NCBI RefSeq assembly: GCF_018531465.1
Contig: NZ_JAHDTF010000003.1
Location: forward strand, 62,001 to 126,000
Length of the DNA: 64,000 nt
Source: Sphaerisporangium fuscum
GTDB taxonomy: Bacteria; Actinomycetota; Actinomycetes; Streptosporangiales; Streptosporangiaceae
Direction of reading: 5' to 3'
Position numbers and translations under genes: made by a program. Positions 34,385 through 42,662 of the stretch are shown here, in pieces. Every line of letters begins with the position of its first letter. Positions within the stretch are counted from its first letter, which is position 1. The notes under the pieces were generated by a model. It was not told the DNA's origin and ran no database searches. It was given only the letters and a program-made list of their open reading frames with translations.

Positions 34385-36088
34385 CTAGCCGGCGGTGGTG
34401 AGGGCTTCGGACTCCCACAGGTCGCGGTAGTAGCCGGGGACGGTGACCAGCTCGTCGTGATGGCCGCGCTGGACCACGCGCCCGCCCTCCAGGACGATGA
34501 TCTCGTCCACGCCCTCCAGCCCGTGCAGGCGGTGGGTGACGAGCAGCGTGGTACGGCCGTGGGTGGCGTCGAGCAGGTCGGCCATCAGGGCGTCCGCCGT
34601 GCCGCCGTCGAGTGCCTCCGCCGGCTCGTCCAGCACCAGCACCTCCGGGTCGTGGAGCAGAGCGCGCGCGAGCGCGAGACGCTGGAGCTGCCCGCCGGAG
34701 ACCGTGCGCCCGTCCTCGCCGAGCATGGCGTCCCAGCCGGTCCGCTCGACCCAGCCGGACAGGCGGGCCCGCCGTACGGCCCCCGCCAGCTCCTCGTCGC
34801 CGGCCTCGGGACCGGCCAGCCGCAGGTTGTCGCGGAGGCTGGCGCGGAACACGTAAGGGTCCTGGGTGAGGCCGGTGATGCTCGCGCGGACGTCGTCGGG
34901 GGACAGCTCGCGGACGTCGACGCCGTTGATCCGGATCGTGCCGGACTCGAACCCGGTGGTCCGCATCAGGGCCGACAGCAGCGTGCTCTTGCCGGCCCCG
35001 CTCGGCCCGACCACGGCCACCCGCTTGCCCGGGGTCAGCCTCAGCGACACCCCGTCGAGTGCGGGGGCGCGGCCCGGGGCGTGCCGGACGACGAGGTCGT
35101 CGACCTCGACGGTCAGCGGCGCGCGCGGCGGGGAGGCGGGTTCGGACGGCTCCGGTACGGCGGGCGGCGTCGCGCGGATCTCGCCGAGCCGGCGCAGCGC
35201 CGCCGTGACCCCGGCCGACCGCTCGCCCGCCGCGGCCAGGGGCAGGACGGGCTCGAACGACACCAGCGCGGTCAGCGCGAGCACGGCGGTCGCGACCTGC
35301 CCCACGCCCGAGCGCTGGGCGAGGAGCACGATCGCCGCGGCGGTGAGGCCCTGCGCCAGCGTGCCGAGCGCCAGCGCGGCGGCGTTCGCCCGCGCCTGCC
35401 GCCGTTCCAGCGCGGCGAGCCGCTCGTCGGCCTCCGCCGCGGCGGTGAGGGCCTGATCTCCGGCGCCGTTGGCGGCCAGGTCGGCCGAACCGTGGACCAG
35501 GTCGGCGACCCGCGCCGCGAGCTCTGCGCGCGCCGGGGCCAGCCGGGCCGACCAGCGGCGGGCGGCGGCGGCCGTCACCGTGGGCAGCAGCAGCCCGGCC
35601 ACCAGCAGCCCCGCGAGCAGCGCCAGAGCGGCGGCCGGCAGCAGGAAGGCCGCCGCCGTCAGCGCGGCGACCGCGCTCACCAGGGCCGCGACGGCGGGCA
35701 GCAGGCAGCGGACGAGGAGGTCCTGGACGGCGTCGGTGTCGTCGACCATGCGGCTCAGCAGGTCCGCGCCGCGGTGGCCGAGCGGCCCCGAGGGGATGAG
35801 GGCCCGGTACAGCTTCTCGCGGGTCGTCGCCTGGGCGCGCAGCGCCACGTCGTGCCCCGCGAGCCGCTCGGCGTACCGGAACACGCCGCGGCTGGTGGCG
35901 AACGCGCGCACCGCGACGATGGCGACGCTCAGGGCGGCCAGCGGCGGCTGCTCGGCGGCCCGGGTGATCAGCCAGGCGGCCGCGCCGATCAGCCCGAGCG
36001 CGGCCAGCTCGGCCGCCGCGCCCGCGGCCACCGCGGTCAGCAGCCTCCTCGTCATGCCGGGGCCGAGCCAGGAGGTGCGGGAGCTCAT
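34385..36088 (-). CDS. cydC: Heterodimeric ABC exporter subunit CydC
   Basis: 567 residues: an exporter membrane domain (1 to about 300, six helices) and an ABC domain with Walker A GPSGAGKST, signature TVSGGQLQRLALARALL, Walker B VLVLDEPAEALD. The signature loop and pairing with CydD mark it as CydC of the glutathione/cysteine or haem exporter needed to assemble cytochrome bd. Its start overlaps the cydD stop (36085-36088). Last gene of cydABDC. Confidence 0.93.
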   Translation of the reverse strand: MSSRTSWLGPGMTRRLLTAVAAGAAAELAALGLIGAAAWLITRAAEQPPLAALSVAIVAVRAFATSRGVFRYAERLAGHDVALRAQATTREKLYRALIPSGPLGHRGADLLSRMVDDTDAVQDLLVRCLLPAVAALVSAVAALTAAAFLLPAAALALLAGLLVAGLLLPTVTAAAARRWSARLAPARAELAARVADLVHGSADLAANGAGDQALTAAAEADERLAALERRQARANAAALALGTLAQGLTAAAIVLLAQRSGVGQVATAVLALTALVSFEPVLPLAAAGERSAGVTAALRRLGEIRATPPAVPEPSEPASPPRAPLTVEVDDLVVRHAPGRAPALDGVSLRLTPGKRVAVVGPSGAGKSTLLSALMRTTGFESGTIRINGVDVRELSPDDVRASITGLTQDPYVFRASLRDNLRLAGPEAGDEELAGAVRRARLSGWVERTGWDAMLGEDGRTVSGGQLQRLALARALLHDPEVLVLDEPAEALDGGTADALMADLLDATHGRTTLLVTHRLHGLEGVDEIIVLEGGRVVQRGHHDELVTVPGYYRDLWESEALTTAG

Positions 36089-37776
36089 CGGGCGGCCTCC
36101 GTGGTCCGGTCGCCTACGAGGCGGTCAGAGACGATCTTCCCCGCGTCGACGCGGACGACCCGGTCGGCGAGCTCGATCATGGCGGGCCGGTGGGCCACGA
36201 TGACGGCGGTACGGCCCTCCGCCAGGGTGCGCGTGGCCTGGACGATCGCGGCCTCGCTCCGCCCGTCGAGCCGCGCCGTGGGCTCGTCCAGGAGCAGCAG
36301 CTCGGCGTCCGGACGGCAGAACGCGCGGGCGAGCGCGACCCGCTGCCGCTGGCCGGCCGAGAGGTCGGCCCCGCGCTCGCCGAGGACGGTGTCGTACCCC
36401 TCGGGCAGGTCGTCCACGAACTCGGCCGCGCGTGCCGCGGTCGCCGCGGCCCGGACCTCCTCCGCCGAGGCCGCCGAGCCGAGGCGGATGTTGTCGGCCA
36501 CCGAGGTCGCGAACAGGTGCGGGCGCTGCGGCACGAACGCGAGCCTTCGCCGCCACAGGCCGGCGTCGAGCGTCGCCAGGTCGACGCCGCCGACGAGGAC
36601 CCGTCCCTCGGTGGGGGCGACGAAGCCGAGGAGCAGGTGGAGCAGGGTGCTCTTCCCGGCCCCGCTCTCGCCGACCAGCGCGATCCGCTCCCCGGGCGCG
36701 ACCACCAGCGACACGCCGTCGAGCGCGGCGTCGTCACGGCCGGGGTAGCGGACGGTGACGTTCTCCAGCCGGATCTCCGGCACGCCGGGCGCGAGCCCGG
36801 CGGGTTCCGCCGCGGCTCCCTCGGTGCCCGGCGGCTCGCCGGACGTGGCGTCGTCGAGGACGGCGAAGGCCTCGTCGGCGGCGGCGACCCCTTCCATCGC
36901 GGCGTGGAACCTGGTGCCCATGGCCCGGAGCGGGATGTAGGCCTCGGGGGCCAGCAGCAGGACCAGGAGCGCGGTGCGCAGGTCGAGCGAGCCGGACAGC
37001 AGCCGCAGCCCGACGGGGACGGCCACCAGGGCCAGGGACAGCGAGGCGACCAGCTCCAGGACCAGCGAGGACAGGAACGCCACCCGCAGGGTGCGCATCG
37101 TCGCCGCGCGGTGCGCGTCGGCCACCTGCCGGATCACCTCGGCCTGGTAGCGGGCCCGCCCGAACGCGCGGAGCGTGGGCAGGCCGCGCACCACGTCCAG
37201 GAAGTGCCCGCCGAGGCGCGACAGGGCCCGCCACTGGCTCTCGGTGACCGCCTTGGTCTGCCAGCCGACCAGGGCCCCGAAGACCGGGATCAGCGGAAGC
37301 GTGAGCAGGACGATCACCGCGGTGCCGAGGTCGGCCGCGAACAGCCGGATCAGGACGGCGATCGGCACCACCCCGGCGACGGCGACCGCGGGGAGGTACC
37401 CGGTGACGTACGGGTCGAGGGCGTCCAGCCCGCGGCCGGTGAGCGTGACGAGCTCGCCGGAGCGGTGGGCGGTCAGCCGGGCGGGGCCGAGGTCGCGCAG
37501 CCGGGACAGCAGGCGGTGGCGGAGCACCGACTTCAGGGCCGTCGAGGTACGACCGGCGGCGACCCCCTGGAGCCCGCCCAGCAGGGCGCGCGCGACCACC
37601 ACGCCCGCCAGCGGCAGCAGGGCGGCCGTGGCGAGGCCGCCCGACAGCACCCCGGAGAGCAACTCGGCCTGCGCCAGGACGAGCAGCCCGGCGAGCACGG
37701 CCGCAGCGACGCACACGAGCAGGTGACGGCGGACGGCCTGCTCGGTCCGGGCCAGCAGCAGCAGATCCTTGTGCAT
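36085..37776 (-). CDS. cydD: Heterodimeric ABC exporter subunit CydD
   Basis: 563 residues from ATG 37776, eight bases after the cydB stop; longer frames upstream are antisense-like shadows. Six membrane helices, then an ABC domain with Walker A GESGAGKST, signature LSAGQRQRVALARAF and Walker B LLLLDEPTARLD. Partner of CydC. The complex is needed for assembly of bd-type oxidases in bacteria, by export of thiols and/or haem-linked redox control. Confidence 0.93.
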   Translation of the reverse strand: MHKDLLLLARTEQAVRRHLLVCVAAAVLAGLLVLAQAELLSGVLSGGLATAALLPLAGVVVARALLGGLQGVAAGRTSTALKSVLRHRLLSRLRDLGPARLTAHRSGELVTLTGRGLDALDPYVTGYLPAVAVAGVVPIAVLIRLFAADLGTAVIVLLTLPLIPVFGALVGWQTKAVTESQWRALSRLGGHFLDVVRGLPTLRAFGRARYQAEVIRQVADAHRAATMRTLRVAFLSSLVLELVASLSLALVAVPVGLRLLSGSLDLRTALLVLLLAPEAYIPLRAMGTRFHAAMEGVAAADEAFAVLDDATSGEPPGTEGAAAEPAGLAPGVPEIRLENVTVRYPGRDDAALDGVSLVVAPGERIALVGESGAGKSTLLHLLLGFVAPTEGRVLVGGVDLATLDAGLWRRRLAFVPQRPHLFATSVADNIRLGSAASAEEVRAAATAARAAEFVDDLPEGYDTVLGERGADLSAGQRQRVALARAFCRPDAELLLLDEPTARLDGRSEAAIVQATRTLAEGRTAVIVAHRPAMIELADRVVRVDAGKIVSDRLVGDRTTEAAR

Positions 37777-37783
37777 CGGTTCC

Positions 37784-38590
37784 CTAGAAGAACGACGGGA
37801 TGCGGGCGGCGGCGGCGCCCGCGGACCTGGCCGGCCCGAAAGTGCGCCATACCCATACTTGCGCGCCGACGAGGATGGGCGTGACCGGCAGCGCGATGAT
37901 ACTGAGCACATTCAGCGTCGCCGGTGGCGCCGCGTGAACGAGCAGTGACGGAACGATCAGCGCGAACGCCGTCGCGGCGGGCAGGGCGGCCACGGCGGCC
38001 GACAGCAGCAGCCGCCGCCCGGCCGCGGCGGTCTCGCTCCGGCCGGAGAACCGCCAGGTGACGAACGAGCGGCCGTGGTGGGCGAAGGCGGCGGCCACGA
38101 CCGCGCCGCACAGCAGGCCGGGCAGGTCGAACGGCTGCGCGGGCAGCCCCCGCAGGACGGACGCCAGCGCGACGCCCCAGCTCAGGGCGAGCCCCCAGGA
38201 CCCGGCGCAGAGCGCGGCGTCCCAGAAGGACCGCCAGCTCACCTCGTCGATCCTGCGCCGGAACCACAGAGCCGCGTCACGGACGATCCACGACACCAGC
38301 AGGGTGACGACGACGGGGTACAGGCCGCTCAGCACCTTCCCCTCCAGGGCGGGGAAGGCGCCGACCAGCGTGCCGGCGATGGCGACCAGCCACACCTCGT
38401 TGGCCAGGACGAACGGGGCCATCGCGGCCACCAGGCGGTCGCGGTGCCCTTGGGGCGTGCCGGGCACTCCCGCGCGGAGGGAGGCGCGGGTGAGCACCGG
38501 GAGCATCATGCCGAGGCCGATGTCGAAGCCTTCCAGGGCGAAGTAGCCCAGCAGCAGCACCGCGAACAGCGCGAGCCAGATGATCTCCAT
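37784..38590 (-). CDS. cydB: Compact cytochrome bd-type oxidase subunit II (CydB)
   Basis: 268 residues from ATG 38590, preceded by GAGGAG. The N-terminal helix LLGYFALEGFDIGLGMMLP keeps the CydB GFDLG-like motif. Only seven hydrophobic segments are evident, and the protein is about 60-110 residues shorter than E. coli (379) or mycobacterial CydB. It ends soon after WVWRTF. The gene is complete, in a normal operon with cydA, cydD and cydC, so this is a shortened family member and not a truncation. Its usual role is to bind and stabilise subunit I in the membrane. Confidence 0.85.
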   Translation of the reverse strand: MEIIWLALFAVLLLGYFALEGFDIGLGMMLPVLTRASLRAGVPGTPQGHRDRLVAAMAPFVLANEVWLVAIAGTLVGAFPALEGKVLSGLYPVVVTLLVSWIVRDAALWFRRRIDEVSWRSFWDAALCAGSWGLALSWGVALASVLRGLPAQPFDLPGLLCGAVVAAAFAHHGRSFVTWRFSGRSETAAAGRRLLLSAAVAALPAATAFALIVPSLLVHAAPPATLNVLSIIALPVTPILVGAQVWVWRTFGPARSAGAAAARIPSFF

Positions 38591-38645
38591 GGTGGAGCTC
38601 CTCAGGGGGTCGTCGGGCGGGGCGGGCCCGGCAGGTGGGGAGAGG

Positions 38646-39848
38646 TCAGAGGGTGAGAGCCGGCGACGTGGCGGCCTCCGCGGCCTCCGCGGGCTCGGCG
38701 GGCTCCGCCGCGCCGAGCGGCACGGCCCCCGGGCCCCGCCGTACGGCACGCGCGATCAGCAGGTAGTCGACCACGGCGAGCATGCCGAGCACCCCGGCGA
38801 ACGCGGCGAAGGAGGCGGTGATCATGCCCTTGGTGAGGCCGGGGGTCATCGCGTCGGCCACGCTGAGCTTGCCGTACACCAGCCACGGCTGGCGGCCGAC
38901 CTCGCGGGCCAGCCAGCCCAGGATCGCCGCGACGAACGGCAGCGGCGTCATGAGCATGAGGATCGGGTGCATCCAGCGGGAGCGGGCGAGCACGTTGCCG
39001 ATCAGCAGGGGGAGCAGGACGAACATGGCGACCAGCTGGATCGTCTGCCCGATGAGGATCATTCCTCCAAGTGCGCTGCCGGGCAGCACCCCGTTGAACT
39101 TGTCCGGCTGGATCCGGCCGACGATGGGGAACTGGGCGTACCCGAAGCCGACCACCAGTGTGGTGCCGGCCACCGCCCAGACCACGCCGGTGCGCAGGGA
39201 ACGGCGGAAGAACTCCTGCTCCTGGGTGCGCCGGAACAGCTGGTAGGCGCTGGCCCCGATGATCACGAAGCTGCCGGTGAAGAGCCCGGCGCCGATGATG
39301 TGGGGCAGGGCCATGACGAGGCTGGGGTTGGTGAGCAGGGCCGTGAAGTCCGTCAGGGCCAGGTGGTCGCCCTGCTGGACGGCGCCCACCGGGTGCTGGA
39401 GGAACGAGTTGGCCACGATGATCCAGAACGCGCTGGCGTAGGCGGTGAGCGTCACGAGCCAGATGCACGCCAGGTGCAGGCCCTTCGGCAGGCGGTGCCA
39501 GCCGAAGATCCACAGGCCGAGGAAGGTGGATTCCAGGAAGAACGCCACCAGCGTCTCAATCGCCAGCGGCGCGCCGAAGACGTCTCCGGCGTAGTGCGTC
39601 AGGCCGCTCCAGCTCAGCCCGAACTGGAATTCCATCACCAGGCCGGTGAGCACCCCCAGCGCGTAGTTGATCACATAGATCTGGCCCCAGAACCTGGTCA
39701 TGCGCTCGAACACCGGCTTGCCGCTGATCGCGTGCCTCGTCTGCATGATGGCGACGAGGGGTGCGAGGCCCAGGGTCAGCACGACGAACAGGAAGTGCAG
39801 GCACCCCGTCACCGCGAACTGCAGCCGGGCCAGGTCGAGCACGTCCAT
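38646..39848 (-). CDS. cydA: Divergent, short cytochrome bd-type oxidase subunit I (CydA) lacking the Q-loop
   Basis: 400 residues (E. coli CydA has 522). It keeps the high-spin haem region: His18, Glu98 and Glu106 in AIETLVAFFLESTF, and the GRQPW motif (318-322). His183 (PHIIGAG) matches the b558 ligand His186. The quinol-oxidation loop is almost absent: Lys250 of QPDK remains, but the E. coli Glu257 position is not Glu, and only about 23 residues separate it from the region aligned with Arg391/Met393, here Gln271 and Val273. The nearest Met is 275. So the oxygen site looks intact while the quinol site and one haem ligand do not. Electron donor uncertain. First gene of cydABDC. Confidence 0.88.
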   Translation of the reverse strand: MDVLDLARLQFAVTGCLHFLFVVLTLGLAPLVAIMQTRHAISGKPVFERMTRFWGQIYVINYALGVLTGLVMEFQFGLSWSGLTHYAGDVFGAPLAIETLVAFFLESTFLGLWIFGWHRLPKGLHLACIWLVTLTAYASAFWIIVANSFLQHPVGAVQQGDHLALTDFTALLTNPSLVMALPHIIGAGLFTGSFVIIGASAYQLFRRTQEQEFFRRSLRTGVVWAVAGTTLVVGFGYAQFPIVGRIQPDKFNGVLPGSALGGMILIGQTIQLVAMFVLLPLLIGNVLARSRWMHPILMLMTPLPFVAAILGWLAREVGRQPWLVYGKLSVADAMTPGLTKGMITASFAAFAGVLGMLAVVDYLLIARAVRRGPGAVPLGAAEPAEPAEAAEAATSPALTL

Positions 39849-39871
39849 GTCTCCTCTTCCGTCGGGGGGTG

Positions 39872-39903
39872 ATATGTAGAAACTCTACATATTGAGCCTG
39901 CAA
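39872..39903 (-). promoter_or_regulatory. cydA promoter with overlapping palindromic operator
   Basis: On the minus strand, -35 TTGCAG (39898-39903), 19-base spacer, -10 TACATA (39873-39878). A perfect inverted repeat ATATGTAGA-AAC-TCTACATAT (39872-39892) covers the -10 and part of the spacer, 24 bases upstream of the cydA ATG, so a bound protein would repress. Confidence 0.6.
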
Positions 39904-40086
39904 GAAGCTCGCGTCACGAGGATGTGATTGCGGCCATGAGGATCGCGGCCGGTCCGGCCGGGGCCTTCCGGGTCAATTCTGACCTTGGGAGTACGAGGTC
40001 GGGAATCCGGGGGATCCCTGACCGGCCCCCGGGGGTGACCGCCAGATCTCCCGGACCCGGCCCCCTGAGTGGCCGGGGTGCGACGG

Positions 40087-40109
40087 GTAGGAGGACGCCT
40101 ACATATAAT
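40087..40109 (+). promoter_or_regulatory. Promoter and operator of the ArsR/SRPBCC operon
   Basis: A consensus -10 TATAAT (40104-40109) is preceded by the inverted repeat GTAGG-N6-CCTAC (40087-40102), which lies just where the spacer would be. The octamer CTACATAT (40099-40106) also occurs in the cydA operator. No good -35 is visible. Autoregulation by the ArsR protein is likely. Confidence 0.5.
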
Positions 40110-40139
40110 CCTCGCCATGCGCTTCCCCGAGGTGACGCG

Positions 40140-40454
40140 ATGACCGACGTGTTCGCCGCGCTCGCGAGCCCGGCCAGGCGGGAACTGCTGCGCCTGCTGC
40201 GCGACGAGGGCGCCCAGCCGGTACGGCGGCTCGCCGACCGGTTCGCCATGGCCCGGCCGAGCGTCTCCGAGCACCTGAAGGTCCTCAAGGACGCCGGCCT
40301 GGTCACCGAGCGCAGGAGCGGGCGGGAGCGCCTCTACAGCCTCGACCCCGGCCCCCTGCTGGAGGTCAGGGACTGGCTCACCCCCTACGAGCGCTTCTGG
40401 CGCGAGAAGCTCTCGGGGCTGCACGACCTTCTGGACGAGATCGAGGACACATGA
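40140..40454 (+). CDS. ArsR-family transcriptional regulator
   Basis: 104 residues from ATG 40140 (GAGGTGA upstream). The HTH ALASPARRELLRLLRDEG to ARPSVSEHLKVLKDAGLVTERRSGRERLYSLDP is typical ArsR. The metal-binding Cys box (ELCVCDL-like) is absent, so it is not a simple metal sensor; it belongs to the ArsR group paired with SRPBCC proteins. Stop and the next ATG overlap (ATGA). It is divergent from cydA and may act on both promoters. Confidence 0.9.
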   Translation: MTDVFAALASPARRELLRLLRDEGAQPVRRLADRFAMARPSVSEHLKVLKDAGLVTERRSGRERLYSLDPGPLLEVRDWLTPYERFWREKLSGLHDLLDEIEDT

Positions 40455-40909
40455 CCCAGGCCCCCGAGGACCGGACGGCCGTCCACGTGGACGAGTTCCT
40501 GCCGCACCCGCCCGAGAAGGTCTGGCGTGCGCTCACCGAACCCGAGCTCATCGCCCGCTGGCTCATGCCGAACGACTTCCGCCTGGAGGTCGGGCACCGC
40601 TACACCATGCGCGCCGAACCGGTCCCCGGCACCGGGTTCAGCGGCCTGGTGGCCTGTGAGGTGCTGGAGTTCGACCCCGGCAAGCTGCTGCGCGTCAGCT
40701 GGGCCGACGGGAGCGACGGCGGCAGCGGCCTCGACTCCACCGTCACCTGGCGGCTGGAGCGGGAGGGCCGGGGGACCCGGCTGTTCCTCGACCACGAGGG
40801 CTTCGACCCCGACGACCCCGGCCAGCAGATGGCCCGCAGGATCATGGGCGGAGGGTGGCGCCGCCACGTCCTGCGACGCCTGGACGCCCTGCTCACCGAG
40901 CCCTCCTGA
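40451..40909 (+). CDS. SRPBCC / AHSA1-like domain protein
   Basis: 152 residues covering one START/SRPBCC fold (AHSA1 family): VHVDEFLPHPPEKVWRALTEPELIARWLMPNDFRLEVGHRY, then the central beta strands and the long C-terminal helix. Such proteins bind hydrophobic ligands and are commonly encoded after an ArsR regulator, as here. The ligand is unknown. It may signal to the ArsR partner (inference). Confidence 0.85.
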   Translation: MTQAPEDRTAVHVDEFLPHPPEKVWRALTEPELIARWLMPNDFRLEVGHRYTMRAEPVPGTGFSGLVACEVLEFDPGKLLRVSWADGSDGGSGLDSTVTWRLEREGRGTRLFLDHEGFDPDDPGQQMARRIMGGGWRRHVLRRLDALLTEPS

Positions 40910-40981
40910 CAGCCCTCCAGGGGCGCCCCGCCCGTCCCCGCCCCGCGCGCGTCCGCCGGCCTACCCAGCGCGTCCGCCGGC

Positions 40982-42448
40982 CTACCCGGCGCGGGCCGCG
41001 GTGGCGTGCACGGCCGGGACCGGGTGGGGCGAGCGGTGGCTGACCGGCCGCCTCGAGGGGTGCCCGTCCGACGACCAGTACACGACCCCGGCGACCACGG
41101 CCGTCAGCAGCGCGAGCCACCCGAGGGTGCGCCCCATGCGCAGCCCGTACCCGCAGGCCAGCCAGTAGATCGACAGCAGCAGCCTCATCCGGCCGCGTTC
41201 GCTGGCCAGCCGGCGCATGTCCATCGCGCCGAAGGCGAAGTCCGCCGCGATCTTCTTGTCGTCCACCGCCTGGCGCAGCCGCTCGTACAGGTGCGCCACC
41301 CGCCCCGCGTCGAGGGGCTGCTCCGGCCGCACCGACCACCCGCGCCAGGCGTGCTCGTCGGCCAGCACCCGGCGGGCGGTCCACCAGCGGATCGGCGGCC
41401 AGCCCAGGCCGAGCCGAACCCCGTGCGGGGTGGCGGCGAAGACGCACTCCGACAGTGTCAGCGACTCCGGGTGCCGCAGCCGGCCCAGTCCGCAGGTGCT
41501 CAGGTCGATCCCGGTCAGCGTCAGCGCGGCGGCGTCCAGGCGGTCGAGGGAGGTCACCCGCACCCGCCCGGCCCGCCGCGTGAGGGCGGCCGGGCCGGCG
41601 AGGACGGCGTCGCGCAGGTCGACGTCCACGTCCGCCATCCGGGCGCTCAGCCGCCCCGACAGCCGCGCGCCCCGCAGGTCCAGCGGGCAGCCGGACGTGT
41701 CGATCTCGACCGGGCCCAGCGCCTGGACGTCCGTCAGCGCCAGGCGGCGCCCGACGCGCGCCTGGGTGAGGTAGACCGCGCCGTGGAAGCGGGCGCCCCC
41801 GAATCCGGCCGTCCCCGCGAAGACGGTCCTGCGGCAGGAGACCGCCCGCCGGAAGCGCGTGCCCCGGAACACCGCGTCCCCGTCGAACATCGCCGCGTCG
41901 AAGGCGGCGAAGCCGTGGAACTCCGCCGCGCGGAAGGAGGCGTCCCGGCCGAACCGCGCCTCGCCGAAGAGCGCGTCGCTGCCGAACAGGACATGGTCGA
42001 AGGCGCCGTGCCCACGGACGCGGGACCCGTGCATCGAGAACTCGCGGGAGAAACGGACGTCCCGGAAGGAGGCGTTCCGGGTGAACCGAGTCCCGAAGAA
42101 CGACGCGAGGCGGTCGAACCTGGCGTGGTCGAAGGTCGCGTCCCCGGCGAAGACGACCTCGCCGAAGCGCGCCGGCCCGGTGAACAGGGCCAGGTCGAAT
42201 CTCGCCCTGCCGAGCCGTCTGCCGGCCGCGTCCAGGATGCTCGTGAGAAGATCCTCTCCGAGGGTCGTGCCTCGCAGGTCGACGCTCTGACCTGGGGAGA
42301 GCCGGCCGAGGAACTCCTCCAGCTCGGCGGGCGCGAGGTGTGCCGCGCAGCGGCCGTACGGCTTGCAGGCGACCCCTAAGCATTCGGGGGCGGCGTCGCA
42401 GGTCCTCCATCCCACGTCCAGGGACAGGAGCTTCAAGGGCGGCGTCAT
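40982..42448 (-). CDS. Pentapeptide-repeat-like protein with C-terminal membrane helix
   Basis: 488 residues. Residues 80-240 contain many A-x-F repeats spaced by about eight residues (ARFDLALF, ATFDHARF, ASFFGTRF), the Pentapeptide_3 pattern of a right-handed beta-helix, followed by more degenerate repeats to about 340. A helical charged segment comes next, then one or two membrane spans (LLLSIYWLACGYGL, TLGWLALLTAVVAGVVYWSS) near the C-terminus. The N-terminus has Cys residues (CDAAPECLGVACKPYGRC) that could bind metal. Function unknown; no transport or nuclease motif. Confidence 0.78.
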   Translation of the reverse strand: MTPPLKLLSLDVGWRTCDAAPECLGVACKPYGRCAAHLAPAELEEFLGRLSPGQSVDLRGTTLGEDLLTSILDAAGRRLGRARFDLALFTGPARFGEVVFAGDATFDHARFDRLASFFGTRFTRNASFRDVRFSREFSMHGSRVRGHGAFDHVLFGSDALFGEARFGRDASFRAAEFHGFAAFDAAMFDGDAVFRGTRFRRAVSCRRTVFAGTAGFGGARFHGAVYLTQARVGRRLALTDVQALGPVEIDTSGCPLDLRGARLSGRLSARMADVDVDLRDAVLAGPAALTRRAGRVRVTSLDRLDAAALTLTGIDLSTCGLGRLRHPESLTLSECVFAATPHGVRLGLGWPPIRWWTARRVLADEHAWRGWSVRPEQPLDAGRVAHLYERLRQAVDDKKIAADFAFGAMDMRRLASERGRMRLLLSIYWLACGYGLRMGRTLGWLALLTAVVAGVVYWSSDGHPSRRPVSHRSPHPVPAVHATAARAG

Positions 42449-42616
42449 GCCAAAGTCATACCCAATGTCGGGTAACGGGTCGCTAAATCGTGACGGAAAG
42501 CTGACAGAGTGTATCCGGGGCGCGATTCCGCCGCCCTGCTAGAGCAGAGGACGCCAACGCCGCCGACAGCCGGTCGACATGAAGTGTCAAGATTCGCTTA
42601 TTTCACCTTCTATCTA

Positions 42617-42632
42617 GTTCTAGTACGAGAAC
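42617..42632. promoter_or_regulatory. 16-bp palindrome before the nuclease gene
   Basis: GTTCTAGTACGAGAAC, symmetric at 14 of 16 positions, lies 31 bases upstream of the ATG, just before a possible -10 TAGGGT (42634-42639). It does not match the actinobacterial SOS box. Confidence 0.4.
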
Positions 42633-42662
42633 GTAGGGTTCCCCGGCCTTACGCTCCCGACC

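Noticed and set aside
34457..36748. 763-codon plus-strand frame opposite cydC/cydD
   Set aside because: Shadow; the minus-strand proteins have full ABC motifs.
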